This document shows, one piece after another, positions 46,661 through 57,484 of a DNA stretch of 64,000 nt. Location: positions 1,054,001-1,118,000 of the forward strand of contig JAAXNY010000006.1 in NCBI GenBank assembly GCA_013420905.1, read 5' to 3'. Origin of the DNA: Collybia mongolica. Taxonomy: Eukaryota; Basidiomycota; Agaricomycetes; Agaricales; Clitocybaceae. Each line of letters begins with the position of its first letter. Position 1 is the stretch's first letter. Made by a program: the position numbers and the translations under genes. Below the pieces are notes generated by a model. The model saw nothing but the letters and a program-made list of their open reading frames with translations. It made no database searches and was not told the origin of the DNA.

Positions 46661-49600
46661 ATGAATATCACTGTGGAAAATTCTATTTCAAATACTAATC
46701 ACCGTCCTTCTTCTGACGAGAGGAAGCAGAGTCCACCCGCTTTTTTGGACCTTGCTGATTCTGTAAGTTGTTTTGCAATCAGCCTTGACTTCGCGGGTGA
46801 CTAATACACAATGGAACCTAGGCTGCCAGGCTAGGAAGTAATATGCCCGACATGTCTGCTGTGAGTGACCCATTCTCGTTTTTGAGGCATCACGGCTGAT
46901 ATTATCTTAGCGCGTTGAGCTCAAACGCCTTGAACATGAACGTCAGCGTCTTCTGCAGCGAAAGATGTTCGAGGATCAGATGCGTGCATTAGAGCAGCAG
47001 CAAGCTCAAGAGCTTCTCAGCATTCCCTATGATCCGAACGCACCTAACGGGAATGGAGCGATGCAACATTTAGCTGTTTCGGCTCCGACGACCCCTCCGC
47101 GCATCAATGCCATACTCAATGGCGACACTCATGTCGGCACTCGGGGTGGTCGTGGACAACATCCTGTTGATGCAGAATCGTTATCCAGGGCCGTTGGATC
47201 TGCTGCAGACAAAAGGAAATCGGTCACCTATGCGCCTTCAGTTAATCTCTCGCCGGACATGCGCACCCCCTCTGCTGCCAATGGGCAAAGCTTTTCTCGT
47301 ACTGCGGGCGCGAAGAGTATGCCCGCCAGCCGCCGTACATCTGCTAGTAGTCATGACGAAGAGTTGGCTGGGCATCTTCAGGGGCTATCCTTGGCAGGAG
47401 AACGGTCGAACAGAGCATCCCCTGCTCCTGTACCAATCTCGGCCTCCGTTTTAATGAGAAGCAGCTCGCGATATGGTGACGACCAAGGCGCTTTATATGC
47501 AAGCACCTATAATGCTGGTCATCTATTGGATGAGCAGTTGGACCAGGAAATGCACAGTTCGTCCCACCATGTTTTCAAGAACTTGATCTCATAAATATGT
47601 AGATGCTATGAGAAACCTTCCAACCTCTGACGATGACAAGTATCACAATTCATACTCAAACAAGGTATTTGTCTCATGGTGTATAGCTCGAACATAGTTT
47701 GACATAATTTCAAGATTACAACCTCGTCTGCCGCCCTGGATCTCGCTCACATCTCGCAGACTTCTCCTCGCTCTCACTTCCGGACTTTGGAATCCAGAGA
47801 GAAGTCATCAGAATGGCCTCAGTTCACCGGTGCTCCGCGTGGACCTGACGGGCTTACATCTCGGTCTGATAGGAGGACTGTGACAAACCCAAATCTCACC
47901 CTTTCCGCCCCCTCGGATGACTATCCTTTAGGTCAACTCGCAAATGCAGTGCCAGTCAACGGGCAAGCAACGAGTCATTCTCATGGCCCCGCACCCGTTT
48001 CTCGGCGTGGTTCACCTCCGAGCTTGCTGGACACTATGGCTTCTGCCCGCTCCGTTCCGGCAACGCCGTTGAATGGGGTCCCTGGTAGTGCAATTCACCT
48101 CAAGACGCCTGGAACACCCCACACTCCCGATACGCATGCGTTGAACTCACGCCTAGCTACTCAAGGCCCGCATCAATTGAGCGAAAGCGCTGTCAATGCT
48201 GGAGACCTTCAGGCATCACTATCTCGACTTCCATCTCAGTATGAGAATGGTTCACTCACTTTCAACTCCATCCAAGGGAATAGTTTGGATGAGGTACGTC
48301 CACTGATGTAGCCATATCTGCCTTGATTCAACAGTCCTTTGCAGTATAATGTGGACTCAGTGTATGCTCTCAGCGGAGGGCTGGAGAACAATCGTTACAA
48401 CAATTACGGGTTTGAACCCAGCGCTCGCAACGCTCCTAATGGATCGGCTTCCACTAATGGTACAAGCGGCTCCACAGCGTTGTATCATCACAATGGCACT
48501 CGCTATGGATTGGGTTTGCCTGGTCGAGGAAACCCTGGTACAGCTGACAACAAGATGAACGGCCTTCATGGACCAAAGCATAAACGTGGTGATATAGATC
48601 GTGAATGTGCGTGCAAGTTCTATGTTTTGCTTCACGTCGGCTAAGGTGTATTTCAGTCAACCGGTTTGCTGGTACTCGCTTGGAGGACCTTCAGGGAGAA
48701 ATCCCTGCATTGTGCAAAGATCAGCATGGTTGTAGATATTTGCAGAAGAAGCTGGAGGAGGGTCTTCCAGAGCACCGTGATATGATTTTCCGTGAGACAT
48801 TCGGTCATTTCGCGGATCTAATGACAGGTATGTGTAATCGTTATGCGTGATGATAGTATCTTTCCCTGATCAGATTTTTAGATCCATTTGGGAACTACCT
48901 GTGCCAAAAACTTTTGGAGTACTCGACCGATGAGCAGCGTAATGTTATCTGCGAATCCGTCGCTCAGGATCTCGTTAATATATCTTTGAACATGCATGGG
49001 ACCCGTGCTGTTCAGAAGATGATCGATTTCCTTTCAACTCGGAGGCAGGCGAGTATATATTCCTTGATAATCTCGCCTATCTCACTTACCAATTGAAATC
49101 AGGCTGATCTTAGATACAATGCTCAGATTCACTCGATCATTGTCGCACTCAGTCTCCATGTTGTTGTGCTCATCAAGGACTTGAACGGGAATCACGTTAT
49201 TCAAAAATGCTTGAACAAATTAGCTCCGGAAGATAACCAAGTAGGTCATATCGCTAAGATCAATACGGAGACACTCAAAAGAGCTGTTCTACTAGTTTAT
49301 CTACAATGCTGTCGCAGCTAACTGTGTTGAGGTCGCTACCCACCGTCATGGATGTTGTGTCTTACAGAGGTGCATTGACCATGCATCTGATCACCAACGC
49401 ATTCAGCTGGTGAATGAAATAACATACAACGCCCTTACCTTGGTTCAGGATCCTTATGGCAACTACGTGAGTATTCTCTTTCCATGTGCTTTCAGTATGA
49501 AATCATCCTGACTACATAATGAAGGTCGTTCAATACATCCTTGATCTGAACGACAATCGCTTCAGTGATGCCGTTATTCGTCAGTTTGCTGGGAATGTCT

Positions 49601-50400
49601 GTGCACTTTCTGTCCAAAAGTTCAGCTCGAACGTTATAGAGAAGGTTGATTGCCCGGTCATATTTTTTCAATACCAACATACTAACATCTTGTGTAGTGT
49701 GTGCGTGTTGCGGAACATAGCACCCGTAAGATGCTCATCGAAGAGCTGTTGAACCGGACTCGTTTGGAAAAGTTGTTGCGTGATTCATATGGCAATTATT
49801 GTGTCCAGGTGGGCCCTGTCGGGATTTTGTTTCAGCTTCGTTCTAACCATGGCCCAGACTGCTTTGGATTATGCGGAACCGGCTCAGCGCGCACTGCTCG
49901 TTGAAGGCATTCGCCCGGTTCTACCTCTCATCCGCAACACTCCATATGGCAAGCGTATCCAAAACAAGCTGCAACGCGAGCAAATGGACCACTTCGGAGG
50001 ACCTGGGGGGTATCACAACCCGCCCCCAATGGTTAATATTGCTCTGGGCAGTCAAGGCATGAATACTCCACATGTGGGTGGTGGTCGCCATATACCTCAA
50101 TCCCAGCACCACTCTAATCCGTTGGCGGACATTTACGGTGGCCAGAATGGCCTCTATCCCCAGGCATCTTACAACCAAGTTCATCTCGCATCCCAGTTGC
50201 ATAATTTACCTCAGTCAATTGACGGGTATGTTTTACAGGGTACCTCGAGTCACAACCAGGGCATCTCGCCCTCGCACTCCCATGGAGGCGGGTTCTCTGG
50301 CGCCTCGTTCGCCAACGTCAGTCCTTTTGGAGGGGCTGGACTTCCTGGCAACCTCGGTGACCCTTACCAGAGGTCAACTTTTGGTGGTTACGGAATGTAA
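46661..50400 (+). CDS. Pumilio/PUF-family RNA-binding protein
   Basis: PUF proteins bind UGUA-containing 3' UTR sites and repress or localise mRNAs. The N-terminal half is low-complexity Ser/Ala/Pro/Asn-rich with a charged helix (VELKRLEHERQRLLQRKMFE). The eight-repeat PUF domain occupies about 48650-49990: LEGEIPALCKDQHGCRYLQK-like repeat 1, DPFGNYLCQKLLEYSTDEQR, NMHGTRAVQKMIDFL, DLNGNHVIQKCLNKLAPED, HRHGCCVLQRCIDHASDHQR, DPYGNYVVQYILDLND, QKFSSNVIEKCVRVAEHSTR, DSYGNYCVQTALDYAEPAQ and TPYGKRIQNKL. These are the five-residue RNA-base contact helices typical of Puf3/PUM. A Gly/His/Gln-rich tail ends at 50400. About ten introns, several falling inside repeats. Confidence 0.93.
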
Positions 50401-51060
50401 TCGTTGTTCATCTGGCTACGAAATTTACTTTTCCTGGATATGTGCTCTCGCCGCTCTTTTCGACCACGGACCTACATTCACTTTAATCACTTTCTTCGAT
50501 GCGTTCCTCGCGTCCGATACCTCGAAAAATCTACTCTACTCGATTACTTTTTGAATTGCTTCGTCACGATCGTCACCCCGTATTACACCCAACCTTGGCC
50601 CGACCTATCATAACTCACCCTCTCCCGCATTGTATTTTGCAACCGGCATATTCGTACCCCATTTGCTTTTTATGCTTTCCTGTCATAACATTTCTTATTT
50701 GCCCAACCCATTTGTACAGGTTATTCTTCAATCACACCTAACTCGGTTGTCTGTCTAATAGTATCCTCGTCGCAGCACTATTTGTCTGTCATTCTGTAGT
50801 TATTCAACCCAAGCTGTATAAAGTCTAATTAGAAATGTGGATTTCTGGTGATTTTTTTTTCCCGTTGCGTTGTGAATGCATTCTTGATTCAACATTCCAT
50901 GGCTTCGGGAACTTAGAACACATTTTCATCACGTGAATCATACAATAAAACTCCCAGAATATGACATGTTGGTATGTAACATATTATTCACATACAGCTT
51001 TCTAGGAATGACGCGATAAAAGATAAATGCGGGTACTTGAATTGAGGATTGCATGCAATT
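50401..51060. other. Convergent 3' flanks of PUF and RPS29
   Basis: This is a T/C-rich, AT-rich untranslated region. No gene recognised. It is likely the PUF 3' UTR and the RPS29 3' UTR. Confidence 0.5.
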
Positions 51061-51389
51061 TCATCGGTTCTGGGACAACCATGATAAGCAGCATATACGA
51101 AAGTCTTCCAGGTATTCTGACAGACCTTGGTGAATCCAATGGCCGCCGATTTTTCACGGAAGCATTGACGACATAGGTCAAGTCCATACTTGCGCACAAG
51201 ACCAGCCTGGTGGGCGCACAGCCGGCTAAACATGACCAGTCCAGATCGTATGATCAACGAGGGCTCGAAACAAGTGCAACGACGAACCACAGGGGGTGTG
51301 GGACGCGCACAGAAAGAACGGACTCACCATTGACGGCTTCCCTTACCAAACTTTCTAGGGCGAGAGAACCAAACAGCGTCGTGTGTCAT
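51061..51389 (-). CDS. RPS29: 40S ribosomal protein S29 (uS14)
   Basis: A small zinc-binding protein of the 40S head near the decoding site. Exons 51328-51389, 51126-51225 and 51061-51069 close in phase to exactly 56 residues, the conserved length. The protein reads [20 protein letters not shown], then [31 protein letters not shown] and FTKNR. Its four Cys (C-x2-C...C-x2-C) bind zinc. The first zinc Cys codon is split by an intron (TG|C), and the last exon is just AAC CGA TGA, nine bases. The frame read through the second intron would give a wrong longer tail; the acceptor TCCCAG before AACCGATGA restores the family ending. Confidence 0.96.
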
Positions 51390-51763
51390 TTTAGGAGATT
51401 GAACTTGGGGAGCCTGGCAGATGTACGGATGAGCATCGCAAAGTACTAGTTGGAGATCGACGCTCACGTTGCCCGAATAACTTTCCTTACTCCAGCGATT
51501 TTTGGCGAGATACTCCTTGTTGATAGTATTAGTCGTGAAGATGGTACGCTTATGTAAACTGTACAAGTGATCATTTAAGGTTCACTCTCCGATAGATCTA
51601 AAGTCTTTCAGTTATCCCACAAGACGTTCTTCTCATACTTTTACTAGGTTTTTTTGTTTGTACTCTTCTATTGTCAAGAAAAAACGTAAAACAAGTGGAA
51701 AGTGGCGAGGAAACCTGATTGAATTTTTAGGTAGTTTCAGTTGGCCCAAGCAAAAACAAAGTA
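51390..51763. other. RPS29 upstream region
   Basis: Promoter and leader of RPS29 up to the tRNA-Lys gene. No additional gene seen. Confidence 0.5.
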
Positions 51764-51866
51764 GCCCACCGCGAGGGTCGAACTCGCAGCCTTCAGATCA
51801 CAAGGAGATATGATTTCACCCGGACTCTTAAGAGTCTGACGCTCTATCCGATTGAGCTAGGCGGGC
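51764..51866 (-). tRNA. tRNA-Lys (anticodon CTT), with intron
   Basis: The minus strand folds as a cloverleaf: acceptor GCCCGCC pairs with GGTGGGC; the D arm is GCTC...GAGC with the box A-like TAGCTCAATCGG; the anticodon stem TCAGA pairs with TCTGA around loop CTCTTAA (anticodon CTT); the T arm GCGAG/CTCGC encloses TTCGACC. A 30-base intron interrupts the loop after position 37, the canonical site for nuclear tRNA introns. The mature length without intron and CCA is 73. The anticodon decodes AAG. Confidence 0.95.
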
Positions 51867-52113
51867 GATGTCTTATATTCTGTAACAGTAGTTAATAAGG
51901 TTGTGATGGATCTAAGTTATTTCTGGTTGTTAGGGGCATGAGCTATTTAGGACTGATCATAAGGCTAACCTCATCAGGATGAAAGGGAATTCCTAATTTG
52001 GATCTCAATCCGTCCCTTCACCCTTCTTGAGAACATCTATAAGATACGCAAAATCATGAAAAATGTGTTCCAGACCCTCCTCTCAGCCCCACTCAAGTCT
52101 AATCCAACAAGTC
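51867..52113. other. Spacer between tRNA-Lys and the P450 gene
   Basis: Contains the upstream region of both genes. An additional in-frame ATG for the P450 ends at 52065. Confidence 0.4.
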
Positions 52114-54311
52114 ATGACACCTCCACCTGTCCTCTTTACCGTATTTACGGTCGTGTTCAAGGTGTCTCTCATTTCCCTTTTGCTTTTGCTAGCAAGAGGG
52201 ATCCTCTGGCTATTTAATTTACTGTTCGTCGCGCCTCTGTTCGATCCATTGCAGAATCTTCCAGGACCTGAGGGCGCAGCTCTTCAGAATCATTTCAGCG
52301 AAGTTATGGAGTGCGTTCCACAGTTTCTGGTGAACGTAGCACATGACCTGACGAATAACGTCTACCCTACAGCCCCAAAAAGAGCCCTGTTACGCATGAA
52401 ACCTGGAAGCAAAGGTTTGGAAAGACCTTCAAATTTCATGGTTTTGGCAAGGTGCGTTCCTCTTGTCCTGACAACGAACAAGGACTCATTGAAATGCATT
52501 GTACAGCACGATTACCGTATGATGTCGTTCGACTTCAGAGCGATATCTCACATCCTCAACTCACCGGTATACGAAAAACCATGGCAGACGAGATCCGTTC
52601 TGGCGCGACTGATTGGGCGCGGTTCGTATTTCGTATTCGTTGGCCAGGATAGTACATTAATGATATTATTTGTTCAGGCATTTTTTCAATGGAAGGAGCG
52701 GAACACAAACAACAGGTATGGCCGAGAAAATTTGCCGTCATCGTTCCTTGACTAATGCTTATCAGCGTCGACTGATCGGCCCCGCATTCACTGGCCAATC
52801 AGTAAAATCTTTGACACCCATATTCTTCCAGAAGGCCGAGGAATTATGTGAAAGATGGGACGGTCTCATTGACGCACCATTCAGCAATGTTGCAAATCCT
52901 ACAGACCCTCCGCCTGCATACGCCCCATTCGCCACCGCAGTAGAAAAGTTCAAAGGTGTGACTCTCGATGTTGCTCACTGGATCTCTCGCGCTTCCTTCG
53001 ATGTGATTGGACTCACTGGTTTTGACTACCACTTCAATTCCTTGGAAGATGAAACCGAGGATGTCTATCTCGCTTACCGTCGTTTGTTCGACATGGCTGA
53101 TAAAGGTGCTCCCCTTCGAACTGTCATTGAACTGTATTTTCCAATCATCCGCAAGATTTGGGTAGGCCCTGTTCATTCTGGAAAATACGCGACTTCTTAC
53201 AGTGATGCTTAGCCCGATGAACGTACCAAAATCATGGATGCCAGCCTTCGGGTTGTTGATAAAGCGGGGAAAAAATTGATCGCCCAAAAGAAAGCAACGA
53301 TTATGAGCGAGCATCCTAATGAGAAAGCGATTCAAGAAAAAGATATTCTGAGCCTTCTTAGTAAGTTCTTCAAGCTTTACGCGAAATATACCAACCAAGT
53401 TTACAATTCTCTATAGTCAAAGCTAATCTCTCAACCGATCCTGCCAAACGTTTATCAGATGAAGAGCTTCTCAATCAGTGCTCGACTTTCCTTCTCGCCG
53501 GCTCAGACTCGGTGTCTCTCGCACTTGCATGGTGCCTCCACTTTCTTTCACAAAACCCTGGTATTCAAACTCGTCTTCGCGACGAAATCCTTTCATCGAC
53601 TTCGACCTTGTCGCGTATAATTCAGGAGCCCGTGGACCCCGAATCTTTTGATACTGAATCGCGCTGTTCCCCACCTCCATCCTACCCATCTGCCCAACAA
53701 CCATCTTTCGAATCTTGGGAGGCCCTGGAAACGCTTCCTTTTTTAGACGCCGTTGTCCGAGAGACTCTCCGGATCTGCCCTCCGGTCCACAGCACTATTC
53801 GTGTCGCAGTTCGCGACGATCAAATTCCCGTCTCCAGTCCTGTGACTCTCCAGGATGGCACGACTGTCGCAAAGGACGGGTATATCTCTATTCGCAAGGG
53901 CAGCTATATTCACATCCCTATTGAGGGCTTGAACCTCGCAGAAGACATATGGGGAAATGATGCACGAGAGTTCAAGTAGGTTTTCTATTTGGTCTGTCCG
54001 TATCAGATACTCATTCTGATGGTTTGCCTAGCCCAGACCGCTGGACACGTCTTCCTCTGAACGCCCGTCCCCCCGCGCACCCCGGACTTGGCAACATGAT
54101 GACATTTGGATTTGGACCACATTCCTGCTTAGGATACAAGTTCACCATCGCCGAAATGAAAGTCTTCCTAGGAATGATGGTATCCCGGTTTGTCTTTACA
54201 CCCAAAGAAGACATCAAAATCAGCAAATACAACGCGATATTGACAAGGCCCTACGTTGTTGACAAGTGGGAGCTGGGCACACAGCTCCCAGTCGTCGTTA
54301 GAAGGTTCTAA
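52114..54311 (+). CDS. Cytochrome P450 monooxygenase
   Basis: A membrane-anchored microsomal P450. The N-terminal hydrophobic anchor (LFTVFTVVFKVSLISLLLLL) is followed by the hinge LQNLPGPEG, then EVMDPKKSPVTHETWKQRFG, FKFHGFGK, RGIFSMEGAEHKQQRRLIGP (helix C region) and SFDVIGLTGFDYHFN. The I-helix LLAGSDSVSLALAWCLHFL has AGSDS in place of the usual AGxDT. K-helix ETLRICPPVHSTIRV holds the ExxR motif; PDRW follows; the haem loop is FGFGPHSCLGYKF with the thiolate Cys. Seven or more short introns were placed; the one at 52311 splits an Asp codon. A longer start at 52063 is possible. The substrate cannot be inferred, and the neighbours do not form a biosynthetic cluster. Confidence 0.93.
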
Positions 54312-54620
54312 GCATGAACACTATTGCAACCATTTACTATCCACCTATCTCCAACTTAACATCAGTACATTAGTTATTTTTATGTAGATTATACCTTGTA
54401 TTAACAACTCACTCATTTCACTGGTTTCACTACTTTATATAGATTGATTTTATATATCCCGCAATGTATTTCTACTTGTTTGTAATCACTGGGAACAATT
54501 TCATTTGAGGACCATTTATGAAGAAGGGGAAACAGGTCTCGAAAGATATAAGCAAGTAAGGTATATATAGCGATGGCTTAGGTGGATTGAGATGGTTCCA
54601 TGAGAAATATAGATGGGCAT
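54312..54620. other. Convergent 3' flanks of P450 and GCNA-like gene
   Basis: About 300 AT-rich bases with no coding signal; the two genes converge on it. Confidence 0.5.
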
Positions 54621-56904
54621 TCATACTTCTGAACTGGCGACTGTCACAGACCTCATCACCATCGTGAGCTCTTGAATATTGGGATCAGACTCGGAGTCCG
54701 AATCGTGAATGATGTAAACTTCGATGGGTCCACGAGATGAGGGAACAACACTATCTTTCTCGGTATCGCGATGCGAAACAAGTGAAGACCGTGGGATCGA
54801 GCACGGTGAGTCTGAAGAACGAGGTCTAATTTGGAACAGGTATAATATCATGGATAATGGCGACTCACCCTGCGGCTTTGTCGCTGCCATTCGACTCGTT
54901 TTGGGCGTTTTCGGTGCCCTTGACGGGGCCAAGAAGAGCGGAATCAGCTTTCCCACTTTGCATGACCCACATACTAACAAGACTGTGAGTCTGAAGATGG
55001 GCTCAAAAAAAGAAAACATACCACATTCATCCGTTCGGATAGATTTGCTGAAACGTCCATAGCTTCCAAGCACCTTTCAGTCTATGACATCGAAGCGAAG
55101 TTACTTTCGTGCTCCTACATTTTGGCACACTTCTCGCATTCTACAGAGATAACTAACCATTGAAGGTATGCAACATGAAGAAAGCACTCACCCCATTCAT
55201 ATGGATAAGAAATCTCATAGTCGTGTCTGGTCTAATGTGATAGTAGTCATTCATCGGAAAGACCGGACGAAATCTTGTTATATCCTCACTGTAATCTCAA
55301 TTTCGGGTCGCGCGCGCATTACCCGGGTTGCCCTGACATAACACATTATCCGCGGCATCGAATTCTCAAGGCAAAGCCACTGACCATGCCTTCCACAACC
55401 GGCCATGAACCTCAGTAGGGTCATTATCGATCAACCATGACGCCAAATGACACATTTCATGAGAAAGAGTATTCCGGATGCGCTCTGTCCATCCTTTAAG
55501 ACTATGATTTGCCTCTTGGGATCGGGAATTCTTACCCTCACAATCTAGTATCTTCTCCGCCAGTTCTATTTCTGTTGTTTGAGTACCATCTCTTGATCTA
55601 TTGTGACGGTGAGCGAAGGACTTGTAGCGAGGTACTTGGGCCTACCGGTGCCACTTCGCTCTTCCGGCCGTTGTCAGTAACCTCTTGTTCCAGTTCAGCC
55701 TCGTCTCTTTCGGTAAGCCGTCTTTGAAGATGACATGGTTAAGTTCTGTGAACAAGTTCTGGGCATACGTCTCTCGCTTTGCTTGTTCAGCTGCGGCTTT
55801 GGCCTTCTTGTCAGAACGAGGTTGTCTCGCCTTCCTTGGAGATGTTTTAGATTCAAGAGTGGTAGGGACTCTCTCAGCCGGTTGAGCCTTTGATGGTGTA
55901 TCAACAGGCGTTGGACTTATTCCCTCATTCGGTATAGGGGTACCCATCTGGAAGGGTGTTTTGTTTTCAGGATTTCTCGGCCTCGCCAATGTGTGATGTA
56001 TCGGCTTCCTAGCAACTTTCGTCTCATTTCTAGATTTTGTCAGTAATCATGGAGGGAACATCGGGGTGGTCATACAGAGTTAGTATTGCACAGCTATCGT
56101 CCCAGATGTCGTCGAGCCCTGCTGCAAGAGGTACCTGTGCGTCCCGGATGCCCGTTATAGCCATCTTTGGTTCCTCAGAAACTTTCGGCGGCGGGAGGTT
56201 TTGGTGAGCGGTATATCGCTCGGGCAAACGACCTATCATTTCGACCTTTCCCTCACCGTCGCTACCATCCGAACTTGAACTCTCAATAATACGTCGCGCA
56301 CGGTTGTACCTTTTTGGCTTCGACAGTGTGATGGGAGACCGGGGGGCCCAAAGTTGACTATTGCGAGTTATGGCAACAGCATGATAAATTTACTACTTTA
56401 CATACCTCGATCCCTGCGGGTCAGCTTCGCATTGGTTCGAGCTCGGGTCGTTTGTTGGCCAAGCACCTGGAACCTTGGCTAAGAAGGGATCTTCCGATGA
56501 TGAGTTGCTGATATTTCACCTTGGCAGAAGAATCTGAACATATCTCGAGCTCGACTTAATAAAACTCACGCGTCCTCTTCCTCGTCAGAGGATATTTCAA
56601 TGATATTTGGATCAATAATTGTATATTTTCTGCTTTTGCCAGTGTACGGCCTTGCAGTTTGCATGAATATACAAACTGATGTAACATTTTTTGAAAGATG
56701 AACTCACCGAATCCGTTCTTCTTCACTATCTGGAACGACTTCGCTTTCGCCTTCCGCCACTCTCTTCCTGCGTTCCGATGTGTACTGCTTTGTTATGGTG
56801 TTGAGGTTTCTAAGAGCTTTTGCTCCTGGTGTCGCTGGAGAATTGAGTAGAACTGATGAAACTCTTTGAAGAACACGATCATGTCTTTCGGCCGGGACTA
56901 GCAT
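54621..56904 (-). CDS. GCNA/ACRC-like SprT-domain metalloprotease
   Basis: A SprT-like zinc protease, related to animal GCNA/ACRC and SPRTN, which degrades DNA-protein crosslinks. The protein begins MLVPAERHDRVLQRVSSVLL, then has a disordered acidic N-terminal region. The catalytic part reads YAQNLFTELNHVIFKDGLP, NWNKRLLTTAGRAKWHR, TTEIELAEKILDCE, RIRNTLSHEMCHLASWLI (HExxH, bases 55447-55461), DNDPTEVHGRLWKAW (third ligand His), and a C-x2-C zinc-ribbon piece (TDEC...VCGSCKVGKL). Hydrophobic-acidic SUMO-interacting-type motifs occur at NIIEISSDEEED, RIIESSSSDGSD and, at the C-terminus, VYIIHDSDSESD. At least eight introns; the N-terminal start is uncertain because the frame continues upstream without an ATG. 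Confidence 0.87.
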
Positions 56905-57484
56905 GTTGGGTGGGGGTTCAGCAAATGGTAGGATCAATGGAGTCACGTAGGTGAGTACACAGGGTTATGAAAGTGGCTTAACCACGAGGTTATGAATACC
57001 TTTCAACCTGAGTTTGAATTGTTCGAACGATGAGATAACCGGGAGGAGGGTTCAACGCGTGTGACCGACGCGGTTCAACACATCACGTGCCATGACTTTG
57101 ATCATCGATCGACGGTAAGAGGGAAACCGGAGCTTACATGGGATAACAAGGTTGCAAAAGACTCAGAGGTACTGGTAGTAACGATGCGACCAATCAGACA
57201 GAAGGTTTTGTCCATGGCTAGGCAGGAGTAAACCTAACAAATGGTGACCACGGGCTGCGGGCTTGCGAGCGAATAATAGCGTTTGGAACAAATCTCTTGG
57301 ACTATATTTCTATGTCAGATATCTGCCTAGTATACACGGGTGATTTGCAAAGTTCTGTGAGTATGCAGCGCTCATCTGTGATGTGTATGGATAGGGGCCA
57401 TGATGGGTAGCCGGGGTTTGGAAAGCAATAACTACTAGCAAGAATTATACTTAAGTGACAGGAATTTAGAATTTTGTTCTTCCT
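56905..57484. other. Intergenic between GCNA-like gene and MDV1
   Basis: Upstream region of the GCNA-like gene and 3' flank of MDV1. No other gene seen; a small 5' exon of the GCNA-like gene may lie here. Confidence 0.45.

Noticed and set aside
51764..51866. tRNA pseudogene because of the long anticodon insertion
   Set aside because: The insertion sits at the canonical intron site after position 37 and all stems pair without it, so it is an intron-bearing functional tRNA.
54770..54900. Possible 43-base intron in the GCNA-like gene (GTGAGTCG..AAATTAG)
   Set aside because: Removing it shifts the frame and destroys the acidic SIM-like tail (VYIIHDSDSESD), so the read-through model is preferred.
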